A stretch of 64,000 nt of DNA from Neisseria weixii (GCF_002327085.1 NZ_CP023429.1:930001-994000), one strand, 5' to 3'. Shown: positions 36,964 through 47,845, counted from the stretch's first letter. Notes: a model not told the origin generated them from the sequence alone. A program made the numbers and translations.

Positions 36964-38106
36964 ATGAGTGATAGAGAAAATCTGTTTGTCCCGCCAAGTT
37001 TTGAAAACCACAGTCCGTTGACTTGGTATCAGGCCGCTGCCCAGCAGCCTAATTTTATCCGTGATGAGGCGCAAGCCGTTGCCATTGAGCATTTAGACCG
37101 TTTGTGGACTGAGCTGATGATGTTCAAACGCAAACGCAACCGTTTTTTGGGCCGTAGCCTGCGTTCGCCGCAAGTGCCGAAAGGCTTGTATTTTTATGGT
37201 GGCGTAGGGCGTGGTAAAAGTTTTCTGATGGATGCGTTTTTCGGCTGTCTGCCTTATAAACGCAAACGTCGTGTTCACTTTCATGCTTTTATGGCAGAAA
37301 TCCATCAGCGCCTGAAAGGTTTAAAAAGCGAAGCCAATCCGTTGAAAGCCGTGGCTTCCGATATTTCTCAAGAAACGCGCGTTTTGTGTTTTGACGAATT
37401 TCACGTCAGCGACATTGCCGATGCCATGATTCTCGGCCGCTTGCTGGAAAATTTGTTAAACGAAGGCGTGGTGTTGGTGGCAACTTCCAACTACGCACCG
37501 TCTGAGCTGTATCCGCAAGGACAAAACCGCAGCAGCTTTTTGCCGACCATTGCCTTGATTGAATCGAATTTGACGGTATTGAACGTTGATGGTGGCGAAG
37601 ATTACCGCTTGCGTACTTTGAAGCCCGCTGAAATTTTCTTTGTGCCGAGTAATGAAGAAAACGAAAACAAACTGGCTGAATTGTTTAAAGAAATGGCGCA
37701 TACATCGGGATTGAATCCGGGTATCAGTATTATTCATGACCGTGAAATTCCACACAAAGCCAAATCTGACAAAGCAATCTGGTTTGATTTCCGCGCATTG
37801 TGCTTTGGCCCTCGTTCGCAAGCGGATTATCTGTATTTGGCCGAGAATTACGAAATCATGTTTGTTTCCGGCTTAGAGCGTTTGACACCGCTGGAAAAAG
37901 CGGAAGCGCGTCGTCTGACTTGGCTTATTGACGTATTGTATGATTTCCGAGTGAAGCTGTGCGCCACCAGTGCAGTTGATGTGAATGATATTTATGTTGA
38001 AGGTGATTTTGCCGCAGAATTTACCCGTACTGCCAGCCGTATGGTGGAAATGCAGTCTGAAGTGTATTTGGAGCAGCCACATTTGACGCTGGGTAAGAAA
38101 AAATAA
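36964..38106 (+). CDS. zapE: Cell division ATPase ZapE (AFG1 family)
   Basis: A 380-residue AAA-type ATPase that interacts with the Z-ring in E. coli. Walker A is FYGGVGRGKSFLMDAF (about residues 76-91), Walker B is VLCFDEFHVSDIADAMIL, and the later GLERLTPLEKAEARRLTWLIDVLYD is characteristic. Full length. The gene has its own promoter after the ihfB terminator. Confidence 0.94.
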   Translation: MSDRENLFVPPSFENHSPLTWYQAAAQQPNFIRDEAQAVAIEHLDRLWTELMMFKRKRNRFLGRSLRSPQVPKGLYFYGGVGRGKSFLMDAFFGCLPYKRKRRVHFHAFMAEIHQRLKGLKSEANPLKAVASDISQETRVLCFDEFHVSDIADAMILGRLLENLLNEGVVLVATSNYAPSELYPQGQNRSSFLPTIALIESNLTVLNVDGGEDYRLRTLKPAEIFFVPSNEENENKLAELFKEMAHTSGLNPGISIIHDREIPHKAKSDKAIWFDFRALCFGPRSQADYLYLAENYEIMFVSGLERLTPLEKAEARRLTWLIDVLYDFRVKLCATSAVDVNDIYVEGDFAAEFTRTASRMVEMQSEVYLEQPHLTLGKKK

Positions 38107-38226
38107 ACGTAATTTTTGGCCGGTTAATGCTGCTTTTTACCAAAAGCAAACGAAGTTTGGTAAAATAAAGCTTCACCGAATTTTGAAAAACCCTATTGCA
38201 AAATGCAATGAATATAAGGACATGAC

Positions 38227-38652
38227 ATGGCTATTGAACGTACCATCTCTATCGTAAAACCAGATGCCGTGGGTAAAAACGTTATCGGTAAAATTTATGA
38301 CCGCTTTGAAAGTAACGGCTTGAAAATCGTTGCCGCAAAAATGAAACAGCTGAGCCAAGAAGAAGCCGAAGGTTTCTACGCCGTACACAAAGAGCGTCCT
38401 TTCTTTACCGATTTGGTCACATTCATGACCAGCGGTCCGGTGATGATTCAAGTGTTGGAAGGCGAAAATGCCGTGGCAAAAAACCGCGAGCTGATGGGGG
38501 CGACCAATCCTAAAGAAGCCGCTGCCGGTACCATCCGCGCCGACTTTGCCGAATCTATCGATGCCAATGCCGTACACGGTTCTGACAGCTTGGAAAATGC
38601 TGCCATCGAAATCGCTTACTTCTTTAAAGACAGCGAAATCTGCTCTCGTTAA
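38227..38652 (+). CDS. ndk: Nucleoside diphosphate kinase
   Basis: A 141-residue NDK that balances NTP pools by ping-pong phosphotransfer. It begins [23 protein letters not shown]; the active-site His is in [21 protein letters not shown] (about His 117). Length normal. It is the first gene of the ndk-rlmN-pilW-rodZ-ispG order. Confidence 0.97.
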   Translation: MAIERTISIVKPDAVGKNVIGKIYDRFESNGLKIVAAKMKQLSQEEAEGFYAVHKERPFFTDLVTFMTSGPVMIQVLEGENAVAKNRELMGATNPKEAAAGTIRADFAESIDANAVHGSDSLENAAIEIAYFFKDSEICSR

Positions 38653-38754
38653 AATTGACCCGGTGTCAATTTGTTTGAGGCCGTCTGAATAATTTTTCCG
38701 AATACAACTGTCTCGGGAAAATAATCAGACGGCTATAAGACTTTGTCGGGCATG

Positions 38755-38793
38755 TTTTCAGACGGCCATTTATTAAAATAGGCCGTCTGAAAA
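38755..38793. repeat. Facing uptake sequences between ndk and rlmN
   Basis: TTTTCAGACGGCC and GGCCGTCTGAAAA with a 13-base loop. A second, looser pair (38680-38733) lies just after ndk, so this gap holds four uptake sequences or fragments. Confidence 0.6.
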
Positions 38794-38871
38794 TAAAAAG
38801 CTTGTAAATTAAAGCTGTATTTTGTATTTCATACAGTTTTAATTTAACAGCTTCTCATAGTTTATGAATAC

Positions 38872-39966
38872 ATGAAAACCAATCTATTGAATTTTGATTT
38901 ACCGGGACTGACCGAACACTTTGCCGTAATGGGTGAAAAACCATTCCGCGCCAAACAGGTTATGCGTTGGATTCACCAATCGTGTGCCTCTGAATTTGAC
39001 GAAATGACCGATTTGGCCAAATCTCTGCGCCAAAAATTAAACGAACAGGCCGCCATTGGCATTCCGCAATTGATGACCTCGCAGGAATCGGCTGACGGCA
39101 CGCGTAAATGGTTGTTGGATGTCGGTACGGGTAACGGCGTGGAAACGGTGTTTATTCCCGAAGTAGGGCGCGGTACATTATGTATCTCCTCGCAAGTAGG
39201 CTGCGCATTGGAATGTACATTTTGTTCTACCGGCCGCCAAGGTTTTAACCGCAACTTAACCGCAGCTGAAATTATCGGTCAATTGTGGTGGGCAAACAAA
39301 GCCATGGGTGTGACGCCGAAAAATGAGCGGGTGATTTCCAACGTGGTGATGATGGGAATGGGGGAGCCGATGGCCAACTTTGATAACGTGGTCACTGCTT
39401 TGAGTATTATGCTTGATGATCACGGTTACGGTTTGAGCCGCCGCCGCGTAACAGTATCCACATCGGGTATGGTGCCGCAGATGGATCGATTGCGCGATGT
39501 CATGCCTGTGGCTTTGTCGGTCTCGTTGCATGCATCTAACGATGTCGTGCGTGATGAGATTGTGCCGTTAAATAAAAAATATCCGCTGAAAGAACTGATG
39601 GCGGCATGTCAGCGTTATCTGGTTAAGGCGCCACGTGACTTCATCACCTTCGAATACGTTATGCTCGACGGCATTAACGATAAGCCACAACACGCGCGTG
39701 AACTGATTGAATTGGTAAAAGATGTGCCGTGTAAATTCAATCTGATTCCGTTTAATCCGTTTCCAAATTCAGGCTACAATCGTTCTTCTAATGAAAATAT
39801 TCGTGTGTTTCGTGATATTTTGCAGCAGGCCGGACACGTGGTGACGGTGCGTAAAACGCGTGGTGATGATATTGATGCGGCTTGCGGTCAGCTGGCGGGA
39901 CAAGTGCAGGATAAAACCAAGCGTCAGCAGAAATGGCAGCAGATTTTGGTTGAGCAACAGGGTTAA
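38872..39966 (+). CDS. rlmN: Dual-specificity rRNA/tRNA adenine C2 methyltransferase RlmN
   Basis: A 364-residue radical-SAM enzyme that methylates A2503 of 23S rRNA and A37 of some tRNAs. The cluster motif is [15 protein letters not shown] (C-x3-C-x2-C, about residues 107-114). The mechanistic pair is Cys 112-type plus a C-terminal Cys in [26 protein letters not shown] is the GGE-like SAM motif. Three bases separate it from pilW. Confidence 0.96.
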   Translation: MKTNLLNFDLPGLTEHFAVMGEKPFRAKQVMRWIHQSCASEFDEMTDLAKSLRQKLNEQAAIGIPQLMTSQESADGTRKWLLDVGTGNGVETVFIPEVGRGTLCISSQVGCALECTFCSTGRQGFNRNLTAAEIIGQLWWANKAMGVTPKNERVISNVVMMGMGEPMANFDNVVTALSIMLDDHGYGLSRRRVTVSTSGMVPQMDRLRDVMPVALSVSLHASNDVVRDEIVPLNKKYPLKELMAACQRYLVKAPRDFITFEYVMLDGINDKPQHARELIELVKDVPCKFNLIPFNPFPNSGYNRSSNENIRVFRDILQQAGHVVTVRKTRGDDIDAACGQLAGQVQDKTKRQQKWQQILVEQQG

Positions 39967-39969
39967 GTC

Positions 39970-40727
39970 ATGAAATTAAACATTTTATCGTCTTTGATCG
40001 TAATTTTCACATTAGCCGCGTGTGCCGGTTCGCCAGGGCCGAGTCCGCGTGAGAGAGCGCAACAGGTTTCCAACATCAAAACGCAATTGGCTCTGGAATA
40101 TATGCGTGTTCAGGATTACCGCCAGGCAACGCAGGCGATTGAAGATGCGTTGGGTTCTAATGCCAAAAACGAAGTGGCTTGGTTGGTGCGTGCGCAGATT
40201 TACCAATATTTGAAGGTGCAGGACAAAGCGCAAGAAAGTTTTTTGAAAGCCTTATCGTTAAAGCCCGATAGTGCGGAAATCAACAACAACTACGGCTGGT
40301 TTGTTTGCAGCCATATGAATAATCCGGCCGAATCGATTCAATATTTCGATAAAGCGCTGTCCGATCCGACATACCCACCCCCCCGTATGTGGCGAATTTG
40401 AACAAAGGCATTTGCAGCGCAAAAATGGGCCAATTTTCATTGGCTGAAGCTTATTTAGAACGCGCTTTGGCGGCTGCTCCGCAGTTCCCGCCGGCATTCA
40501 AAGAATTGGCGCGCACCAAAATGTTGGCAGGTAATCTGAACGATGCCGATTATTACTTCCGCCAATACCAAAGCAAGGTTGACGTATTGCAGGCAGATGA
40601 TTTGCTGTTGGGCTGGCGCTTGGCTAATGCGTTGGGCAACACACAAGCCGCTTACGAATATGAAGCGCAATTAAGAGCCAATTTCCCTTATTCCGAAGAA
40701 CTACAGGCAGTGACGACAGGTCGATAA
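39970..40727 (+). CDS. pilW: Type IV pilus biogenesis/stability lipoprotein PilW (frameshifted)
   Basis: A TPR lipoprotein of about 252 residues that stabilises type IV pili and the PilQ secretin. It has a lipobox IVIFTLAACAGS (Cys 18) and several tetratricopeptide repeats (YMRVQDYRQATQAIEDALGSNAKNEVAWLVRAQIY and onward). The frame breaks in a run of seven C at 40378-40384; eight C would give DPTYPPPPYVANLNKGICSAK. The tract might be phase-variable in life or a base-calling error. Without correction the protein ends early at MWRI, losing the last repeats and probably function. Its neighbours rlmN and rodZ are the usual ones. Confidence 0.88.
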
Positions 40728-40730
40728 TAC

Positions 40731-41594
40731 ATGGATAATCAGCAAAAACCAGTACACAACATCGAAGCGGCAAAAGCATTGGGTGACGAATTGCGCCAAT
40801 TGCGCGAAAAGCAGGGCATAGACATCAGCGATATTGCAGGCCGTCTGAAATTATCAGCAGAGCAAATTCAAGATTTGGAAAAAGGTGATTATTCCAGCTT
40901 TTCGGGCTTGGTTTTTGCTACAGGTTTTCTGCGCTCATATGCGCGTTTGTTGAAAATGGATGAGCAGCAAATTTCAAGCCGTCTGAAAACTGTTGTGCCG
41001 CAGACCGCTGATCATGTTTATGCTGTCAATCGCGAAAAAGATGTGGGTTTCAATTACCAAAGTGTGGAAAAAAACGGTTTCCCAAAATGGATTTTGGGTG
41101 TGGCTGCTCTGGCTTTAATCACCGGTAGCATTTATCTATGGCAGAACAAGTCGAATTTAGAAAATAACCAACAACATACGCAAGACAGCAGCGCCGTCCA
41201 AAACAGCCTACAGGCACCGGCCTTAAAGGCCAGCAATGTTGAAGTGTCCAAAATGACCGAGCAGGGCACGCAAGTGATTGCGGCTGCTTCCTCCGCTTCA
41301 GATCCAGCCGCTTCCTCAGCCTCCGAGCCGAAAATTGAAGTTGCTGCCGATGAATTATGGGTGAAAGTGCAATACCGCAGTAATCTGATTATTCATGATA
41401 AAGACGGCAAAATGGTATTCAGCAACATCATTCCGGCCGGCAGCGAGCGCCGCTTCAAAGGCGGTGCGCCTTATGAAGTTTGGATTGGTATTGCGGCCGG
41501 TGCTGAAGCCAATTATGGCGGCACCAGCATTCGTCCGGTTGAATACCGTGCGCAGGGCAAACAGTCTGCTACCTTTATCGCAGGAAAAAAATAA
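40731..41594 (+). CDS. rodZ: RodZ-like HTH / DUF4115 membrane protein
   Basis: A 287-residue bitopic protein. It has an N-terminal HTH_25 domain (about residues 14-80, [37 protein letters not shown]), one membrane segment (about 120-140, [18 protein letters not shown]), a Ser/Ala/Gln-rich linker and a C-terminal DUF4115 beta domain ([37 protein letters not shown]). RodZ links MreB to the wall machinery, so it works with the mre/mrd genes at 17.7-23.3 kb. It lies 3 bases before ispG, overlapping no gene. Confidence 0.9.
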   Translation: MDNQQKPVHNIEAAKALGDELRQLREKQGIDISDIAGRLKLSAEQIQDLEKGDYSSFSGLVFATGFLRSYARLLKMDEQQISSRLKTVVPQTADHVYAVNREKDVGFNYQSVEKNGFPKWILGVAALALITGSIYLWQNKSNLENNQQHTQDSSAVQNSLQAPALKASNVEVSKMTEQGTQVIAAASSASDPAASSASEPKIEVAADELWVKVQYRSNLIIHDKDGKMVFSNIIPAGSERRFKGGAPYEVWIGIAAGAEANYGGTSIRPVEYRAQGKQSATFIAGKK

Positions 41595-41596
41595 AC

Positions 41597-42862
41597 ATGA
41601 ACACACTCAAACGCCGCCAAACACATCAAGTACAAATCGATCACGTAACCGTGGGTTCCAGCGCACCGGTGGTGGTACAATCCATGACCAACACCGATAC
41701 CGCTGATGCCGAAGGAACCGCTTTTCAAGTGAAAGAATTGAGCGATGCCGGCTCGGAAATGGTACGGATTACCGTCAACAGCCCCGAAGCGGCCTCCAAA
41801 GTAGCCGAAATCCGCCAACGCTTAGACGACATGGGCTGCAACACGCCGTTGGTCGGCGATTTTCACTTCAACGGCGAGCGACTGTTGGCGGAATATCCCG
41901 AGTGCGGCAAAGCTTTGGCCAAATATCGAATCAATCCGGGCAATGTCGGCAAAGGCGTAAAAGGCGATGAAAAATTTGCCTACATGATTCGTACTGCGGC
42001 TGAAAATAACAAAGCCGTGCGCATCGGTGTAAACTGGGGTTCTTTAGATCAAAGTTTGGCCAAGCGCATGATGGACGCCAACATGGCTTCGGCTACGCCG
42101 CGACCGCCGGAAGAAGTGATGAAAGAAGCCTTGATCGTTTCCGCTTTAAAGTCGGCTGAAAAAGCGGTGAGCTTGGACTTGCCGGAAGACAAGATTATTT
42201 TGTCGTGCAAAGTCAGTGCGGTGCAGGATTTGATTCAAGTGTACCGTGAGCTGGGTAGCCGCTGCCAATATCCGCTACATTTGGGTTTGACTGAAGCCGG
42301 TATGGGCAGCAAAGGTATTGTGGCCTCCGCCGCGGCATTGGCAGTATTGCTGCAAGAAGGCATTGGCGACACCATCCGCATTTCCTTGACGCCGGAGCCT
42401 GGTAGTTCGCGCACGCAGGAAGTGATTGTCGGCCAAGAAATTTTGCAAACCATGGGTTTGCGTTCGTTTACACCGATGGTAACGGCTTGTCCGGGTTGCG
42501 GTCGCACCACCAGCACCGTATTCCAAGAATTGGCGCAAAATGTGCAAAATTATTTGCGTCAAAAAATGAACATATGGCGCACAGTTTACCCGGGGGTGGA
42601 ATCTTTAAACGTGGCTGTCATGGGTTGCGTGGTGAACGGCCCCGGTGAGAGCAAATTGGCCGACATCGGCATCAGCTTGCCGGGAACGGGTGAAACACCG
42701 GTTGCGCCGGTTTATGTCGATGGGGAACGCAAAGTGACCTTAAAAGGTGACAACATTGCGCGAGAATTCTTGCTGATTGTCGAAGAATACGTGAAAGAGA
42801 ATTACCGTGAAGGCGGTGCAAAACGTGTTCAGCCTCGTGTAATTCCGATTAAAAATGTTTAA
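41597..42862 (+). CDS. ispG: 4-hydroxy-3-methylbut-2-enyl diphosphate synthase IspG
   Basis: A 421-residue 4Fe-4S enzyme of the MEP isoprenoid pathway. The cluster cysteines are seen in [11 protein letters not shown] and [14 protein letters not shown]. The N-terminal TIM barrel begins [30 protein letters not shown]. Full length. The long form with the insert seen in plants is absent. Confidence 0.96.
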   Translation: MNTLKRRQTHQVQIDHVTVGSSAPVVVQSMTNTDTADAEGTAFQVKELSDAGSEMVRITVNSPEAASKVAEIRQRLDDMGCNTPLVGDFHFNGERLLAEYPECGKALAKYRINPGNVGKGVKGDEKFAYMIRTAAENNKAVRIGVNWGSLDQSLAKRMMDANMASATPRPPEEVMKEALIVSALKSAEKAVSLDLPEDKIILSCKVSAVQDLIQVYRELGSRCQYPLHLGLTEAGMGSKGIVASAAALAVLLQEGIGDTIRISLTPEPGSSRTQEVIVGQEILQTMGLRSFTPMVTACPGCGRTTSTVFQELAQNVQNYLRQKMNIWRTVYPGVESLNVAVMGCVVNGPGESKLADIGISLPGTGETPVAPVYVDGERKVTLKGDNIAREFLLIVEEYVKENYREGGAKRVQPRVIPIKNV

Positions 42863-42867
42863 TTAAA

Positions 42868-42904
42868 AAAGGCCGTCTGAAAATAGATAGTTCAGCCGGC
42901 CTTT
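42868..42904. terminator. Uptake-sequence hairpin after ispG
   Basis: AAAGGCCGTCTGAA against TTCAGCCGGCCTTT (one mismatch) then TGTTTT; it lies between convergent genes. Confidence 0.65.
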
Positions 42905-42907
42905 GTT

Positions 42908-43831
42908 TTACAGCTTTTGGGTGCTTTCGAATTTCCGGCTATCGCCACTGATTGGGTCGATAAACTCAATGCTTTTGGCTAATAATTTTAACGGTTTTTC
43001 ATAATCTTCATCGCCTGCTGCCAGCGGAACAGGGTAAAGCGCATCATTTAACAGCGGCATGCCTAAGCTCATCATATGCACCCGAAGCTGGTGCTTTTTG
43101 CCGGTAATCGGCTGTAAGCGGTAAAGGCTGGTATCGCCACGGTTTTCAATCAATTCGATGGTGGTAAACGCATTCGGCTCGCCATCGATTTCCTGCGTTA
43201 AATAAAATTTGTCTCCGCGCACCATCCGCGATTGTACCGAATAAGGATAAACCAAATCCGTGCGTGTGGAAGCAACCGCTTCATAAGTTTTGCGTACTGT
43301 TTTATCTTGGAACATGGTCTGATAATCGCGGCGGCTGGCCGGATTATGCGACAACAGCATCACGCCCGCCGTGTCTTTGTCCAGACGGTGAATCGGTGTG
43401 ATATGTTCGACACTTAAGTGTTGCAAATCAGGGCGCAGACGTAAGCGGGTTAGCAAGGTTTCGCGCAAAAAACGGCCGCTGGGAATCACCGGCAGAAAAT
43501 GCGGCTTGTCCACCACAATCAAATGCTCGTCGATATGCAGGATTTTTTCGTCAAACGGAATGCGCGGTTCGTCTTCGCGGCTGGTTTCGCGGTAATAATA
43601 AATCGTTTGCCCCGGCTGAAATAGCGTATCCGAATTCAAAGCCATGCCGTCTGAGCTGACCACGAATCCGCTGTTTAAGCGTTTGCGCCAATTGGTTTCA
43701 TCGACAAACGGAAAACGGATGCATAAAAAGTGCAAAAGCGGCAAGCCGTAAAATGATTTATCGTGCTGCAAGACCAGATAGCTGGGTTTGATGCCGTCAA
43801 GCAGCGGTAGGGGATTAATGCGTGTGTTCAT
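42908..43831 (-). CDS. RluA-family RNA pseudouridine synthase
   Basis: A 307-residue pseudouridine synthase. The catalytic motif is HRLDKDTAGVMLLS with the essential Asp; further family text is DEHLIVVDKPHFLPVIPSG and ITGKKHQLRVHMMSLGMPLLND. The start MNTRINPLPLLDG at 43831 is preferred; a long upstream extension to 43990 is not conserved and overlaps the hisS promoter region. Which uridine it modifies (rRNA or tRNA) cannot be read from the sequence. It is inserted between ispG and hisS on the opposite strand, breaking the usual neighbourhood. Confidence 0.88.
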   Translation of the reverse strand: MNTRINPLPLLDGIKPSYLVLQHDKSFYGLPLLHFLCIRFPFVDETNWRKRLNSGFVVSSDGMALNSDTLFQPGQTIYYYRETSREDEPRIPFDEKILHIDEHLIVVDKPHFLPVIPSGRFLRETLLTRLRLRPDLQHLSVEHITPIHRLDKDTAGVMLLSHNPASRRDYQTMFQDKTVRKTYEAVASTRTDLVYPYSVQSRMVRGDKFYLTQEIDGEPNAFTTIELIENRGDTSLYRLQPITGKKHQLRVHMMSLGMPLLNDALYPVPLAAGDEDYEKPLKLLAKSIEFIDPISGDSRKFESTQKL

Positions 43832-43872
43832 GCCGCATATTTTACCCGAAGCCTTATCGGTACTGAAATGAT

Positions 43873-43934
43873 TTTCAGACGGCCTAAGGCCTCCAACATG
43901 CCGTCTGAAAACACAATCTGCTAAAAATAAGCTA
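43873..43934 (+). promoter_or_regulatory. hisS promoter region with mixed uptake sequences
   Basis: A reverse AG-type copy (near 43875) and a forward AT-type copy (near 43901) face each other, followed by a TATAAT about 40 bases before the hisS ATG. I see no clear -35 element. Confidence 0.4.
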
Positions 43935-43972
43935 TAATTAGCGACTATTTGATTTAAGCATTCTGATTTGAA

Positions 43973-45268
43973 ATGGCACAAAAAATCCAATCCGTAAAAG
44001 GCATGAACGACCTTTTACCTGTTGAACAAAAAGATTTCAAACTCACCGCCGCTTTTTGGCAGGCTCTTGAAGACATGGTCAGCCAATGGGCGCGCGCTTA
44101 TGGCTATCAGCAAATCCGTACACCGATTGTGGAGCAAACCGGTTTGTTTGTCCGCTCCATCGGTGAAGAAACCGATGTAGTCGGCAAAGAAATGTACACC
44201 TTTTCCGATTCCAACGATTCACTGAGCTTGAGCTTGCGTCCTGAAGGCACGGCCTCATGCTTGCGCGCAGTGGTTGAGCATAATCTTTTATATAACAGCC
44301 CGCAGAAATTATGGTATATGGGGCCGATGTTCCGCCGCGAACGTCCGCAAAAAGGCCGTTACCGCCAGTTTCACCAAGTGGGTATTGAGGCTTTGGGTTT
44401 CGAAGGTCCTGATATTGATGCTGAAATCATTGCCATGTCGGCCGATTTATGGAAAAAACTGGGCATCAGCGATTATCTAATGCTGGAAATCAACAGCTTG
44501 GGTAATCGTGAAGAACGCGCCGCCCACCGTGCAGCATTGGTGGCTTATTTGACCGAATATGAAAACCAATTGGATGAAGACAGCAAACGCCGTCTGAAAA
44601 CCAATCCGCTGCGCGTATTGGATACCAAAAATCCGGAATTACAGGAAATTTGCAATGCAGCGCCGCGCTTGTTTGATTATTTGGGTGAAGAATCGCGTAC
44701 TCATTATAGCCGCTTCAAAGCCATGTTAGATAGATTGGATATTCAATACACCGAAAATCCGCGTTTGGTACGTGGCTTGGATTACTACAATCAAACCGTG
44801 TTCGAATGGACAACTGATAAACTCGGCGCGCAAGCCACCGTGTGCGGCGGCGGCCGTTATGATGGTCTGATTGAAGAATTGGGCGGTAAGCCGGCCGCTT
44901 CGATTGGTTTTGCCATGGGTATGGAGCGCTTGTTGTTATTGGTGCATGAATACGGTTCGCTGAAAGCCAACGCTGCGCCCGATGTGTATGCCATGCATCA
45001 AGGCGAAGGTGCTGCTTTGCAAGTGATGCAGTATGCGCAGGCATTGCGTGCCGAGGGATTCAATGTTTTGCAGCATTCGGGTTATCAAAGCCTGAAAGCG
45101 CAAATGAAAAAAGCCGATGGCAGCGGCGCACATTTTGCTCTGATTGTGGCGCAAGACGAATTGGCCGAAGGCAAAGTCACGCTGAAAGACATGCAGGGTG
45201 AAAAAGGCCAAATTACGGTGGCGGCAGCTGATTTAATCAACACTTTACAACAATGGAAGAACGCATAA
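43973..45268 (+). CDS. hisS: Histidyl-tRNA synthetase
   Basis: A 431-residue class II synthetase. Motif 1 is in [26 protein letters not shown], motif 2 in [25 protein letters not shown], the histidine-binding loops are [13 protein letters not shown] and [14 protein letters not shown], and motif 3 is [15 protein letters not shown]-terminal anticodon domain follows. Its TAA abuts yfgM. Confidence 0.97.
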   Translation: MAQKIQSVKGMNDLLPVEQKDFKLTAAFWQALEDMVSQWARAYGYQQIRTPIVEQTGLFVRSIGEETDVVGKEMYTFSDSNDSLSLSLRPEGTASCLRAVVEHNLLYNSPQKLWYMGPMFRRERPQKGRYRQFHQVGIEALGFEGPDIDAEIIAMSADLWKKLGISDYLMLEINSLGNREERAAHRAALVAYLTEYENQLDEDSKRRLKTNPLRVLDTKNPELQEICNAAPRLFDYLGEESRTHYSRFKAMLDRLDIQYTENPRLVRGLDYYNQTVFEWTTDKLGAQATVCGGGRYDGLIEELGGKPAASIGFAMGMERLLLLVHEYGSLKANAAPDVYAMHQGEGAALQVMQYAQALRAEGFNVLQHSGYQSLKAQMKKADGSGAHFALIVAQDELAEGKVTLKDMQGEKGQITVAAADLINTLQQWKNA

Positions 45269-45897
45269 ATGGCAGCTCATTTGGAAGAACAACAAGAGTT
45301 AGACAATTTCAAATATTTTTGGAAAAGCACCGGCCGCTGGTTGTTTGCCTTGCTGATGCTGGCTGCATTAGGCTATTTGGGTTACACCATGTACCAAAGC
45401 CATTTGCTGAAAAAAGCCAAGAAGCAGCCGGTGCGTTGGCGAAATTGGTTGAAAAGGCACAAAACAAAGGCGATGCAACAGCCATTAATGCCGATTTGAA
45501 AAACCTTCAGCAGAATTTTGCTGACACCATTCCTGCTGCTCAGGCAACATTGATGGCAGCGGCGACCGAATTTGATGCCGGCCGTTACGATGTGGCTTCA
45601 GGCCATCTGAACTGGGTATTGAAAAACCAAAAAGAGCCGTTGGTTCAAGCCTTGGCGGCGCAGCGTTTGGCCGTGGTGAAATTGCAGCAGAAGAAATATG
45701 ATGAAGCTTTGTCGGCGTTGGATACCAAAGTTGATGCCGATTACGAAGCTTTGCTGCTGGAAACCAAAGGCGATGTTTTCGCCGCGCAAAGAAAAGCCAA
45801 AGAAGCAGCTGCCAGCTATGAGCAGGCATTGGCTAAGTTACCCAAAGATTCAGTAGGACGCGAATTGGTTCAAATGAAATTGGATTCGCAAAAATAA
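45269..45897 (+). CDS. yfgM: YfgM-type tetratricopeptide membrane protein (frameshifted)
   Basis: A protein of about 209 residues, the Neisseria version of YfgM, which sits beside the SecYEG translocon with PpiD and acts as a periplasmic chaperone. Start MAAHLEEQQELDNFKYFWKSTGR, membrane segment about 24-45 (WLFALLMLAALGYLGYTMYQ), then TPR-like helices. The frame breaks at 45419-45422 (AAG where AAAG gives KKAKEAAGALAKLVEKAQNKGD), a one-A loss. Standard order would be hisS-yfgM-bamB-der; bamB is absent here, as in meningococci. Confidence 0.86.
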
Positions 45898-45989
45898 GGC
45901 CGTCTGAAAATAGAGATGGTTTTAACAATCCTGCATGATGGTGCGAAGTTATTAGGCGCGGTTTATGCAGACTCAAGATACAAACAGCA

Positions 45990-46018
45990 GGCTTGTCGGA
46001 GATTGTCTCCGGCAAGCC
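45990..46018 (+). terminator. GC-rich hairpin between yfgM and der
   Basis: GGCTTGTCGGAGA pairs with TCTCCGGCAAGCC (one mismatch) around TTG. A T-containing stretch follows but no clear U-tract. It occupies the place where bamB stands in other proteobacteria. Confidence 0.55.
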
Positions 46019-46026
46019 GTTATGTG

Positions 46027-46062
46027 TTTTCAGACGGCCTGCAAATATAGGCCGTCTGAAAA
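46027..46062. repeat. Facing uptake sequences upstream of der
   Basis: TTTTCAGACGGCCT and AGGCCGTCTGAAAA with an 8-base loop, ending 14 bases before the der ATG; the following AAAGGAAAG supplies its ribosome site. Confidence 0.6.
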
Positions 46063-46075
46063 AGGAAAGTAAAAA

Positions 46076-47544
46076 ATGAAGCCAACAATTGCATTGGTGG
46101 GACGGCCAAATGTCGGCAAATCTACCTTATTCAACCGATTGACGCGTACCAAAGACGCGTTGGTACACGATTTGCCGGGTTTGACGCGCGACCGTCATTA
46201 CGGTCACGGCAAAGTCGGTAGCAAACCTTATTTAGTCATTGACACCGGCGGTTTTGAGCCGGTGGTAGATAGTGGCATTTTGCACGAGATGGCGCGCCAA
46301 ACCCTGCAAGCGGTTGACGAAGCAGATGCGGTGGTGTTTTTGGTTGATGCCCGCACAGGCTTAACACCGCAAGACAAAATTATTGCCGACCGCTTGCGTC
46401 AAAGCCCGCGTCCGGTTTATCTGGCCGTGAACAAAGGTGAGGGTGGCAATCAGGCGGTATTGTCCGCCGAGTTTTTCGAGTTGGCCTTGGGAGAGCCTTA
46501 CGTAATTTCAGGTGCGCACGGCGATGGCGTGTATTACCTGATGGAAGAGATTTTGGCCGAATTCCCAGAGCCGGAAGAAGAGGAAGAAACCGCCAAGCAT
46601 CCGGTTTTTGCCGTGATTGGCCGCCCGAATGTCGGCAAATCGACTTTGGTGAATGCTATTTTGGGCGAAGAGCGTGTGATTGCATTCGATATGGCCGGTA
46701 CCACGCGTGACAGTATCCACATCGATTTTGAGCGAGAAGGGAAACCGTTTACCATCATCGATACTGCCGGCGTGCGCCGTCGCGGCAAAGTAGATGAAGC
46801 AGTAGAAAAGTTCTCGGTAATTAAAGCTATGCAGGCGATTGAAGCAGCCAACGTTGCAGTATTGGTATTGGATGCGCAGCAGGATATTGCCGACCAAGAT
46901 GCTACGATTGCGGGTTTTGCTTTGGAAGCAGGCCGTGCGTTGGTGGTCGCGGTGAACAAATGGGATGGCCTCAGTGAAGAGCGTCGTGAGCAAGTGAAAC
47001 GCGACATCAACCGCAAATTATATTTCTTGGATTTTGCCAAATTCCATTTTATTTCCGCTTTGAAAGAACGCGGCATTGACGGTTTGTTCGACAGCATTCA
47101 AGCAGCTTACAATGCGGCCATGATTAAAATGCCGACACCGAAAATCACTCGTGTGCTTCAGACGGCCATCGAGCGTCAGCAACCACCGCGTTCAGGTTTA
47201 ACCCGTCCGAAAATGCGTTATGCCCACCAAGGGGTTTGAATCCGCCGGTGATTGTGGTGCACGGCAATTCGTTGCACGCGATTTCCGACAGCTACACGCG
47301 TTATCTGACGCAAACGTTCCGTAAGGCCTTTAATCTTCAAGGAACACCTTTGCGTATTCAATATAATGTATCGGAAAACCCTTACGAAGAAAAAGAAGAC
47401 AAGCCGAAGAAAAAGCCATTACGCCGTGCAGCTTATAGCAACCGGATTGCTAAACGTGAAGAGCGTAAAGACGAAAAAGTATGCAATAGCGGGGGCAAAG
47501 CCAAGAAGCGCCAAGTCAGTGTTAAAAAACAGCACAGCAAATAA
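46076..47544 (+). CDS. der: Ribosome-assembly GTPase Der/EngA (frameshifted)
   Basis: The double-GTPase Der needed for 50S maturation. The first G domain has [14 protein letters not shown] (residues 8-21), DTGGF and NKGEG; the second has [24 protein letters not shown] and NKWDG. The C-terminal KH-like domain reads MRYAHQG...[31 protein letters not shown]. The frame breaks at GGGG 47231-47234; one more G continues into the KH-like domain and the basic Lys-rich tail ending at 47544 (about 489 residues in all). Der is essential in bacteria, so a real truncation is unlikely. Confidence 0.93.
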
Positions 47545-47548
47545 AGCC

Positions 47549-47588
47549 AAACCGGAAAACGATAGTAAAACTTCGTTTTCCGGTTTTT
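47549..47588 (+). terminator. Rho-independent terminator after der
   Basis: AAACCGGAAAACG and CGTTTTCCGGTTT with a 12-base loop, then TTGA. No uptake sequence is involved. Confidence 0.88.
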
Positions 47589-47744
47589 GATATGTGTGCG
47601 GCGGGGCGTCATGAAACATGCCGAATAAGAAATAAAATTGAAAAAGAAGAAGGAGATGAGTAAGTATCTAAACAAATCAGAGTCAAATAGCAGATAAATC
47701 AAATGGGATAGATGAATAAACCCTGTTAAAAAGTTTGCATATTC

Positions 47745-47787
47745 TTACCCAAAATTGTTGGTAAAAATATATATTCAACGCTACAAT
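47745..47787 (+). promoter_or_regulatory. hfq promoter with an overlapping inverted repeat
   Basis: TTGGTA (47758-47763) and TACAAT (47782-47787) with an 18-base spacer form a plausible promoter about 60 bases before hfq. The -35 lies inside an inverted repeat, TTACCCAAAATTGTTGGTAA (47745-47764), with 5-base arms that could be an operator. The rest of the gap (47590-47740) shows nothing I can identify. Confidence 0.5.
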
Positions 47788-47845
47788 CACACCCATAAAG
47801 CTATCCACAGCTTTCCTTAAAATCATAATAACGGAGTTAAAGAAT

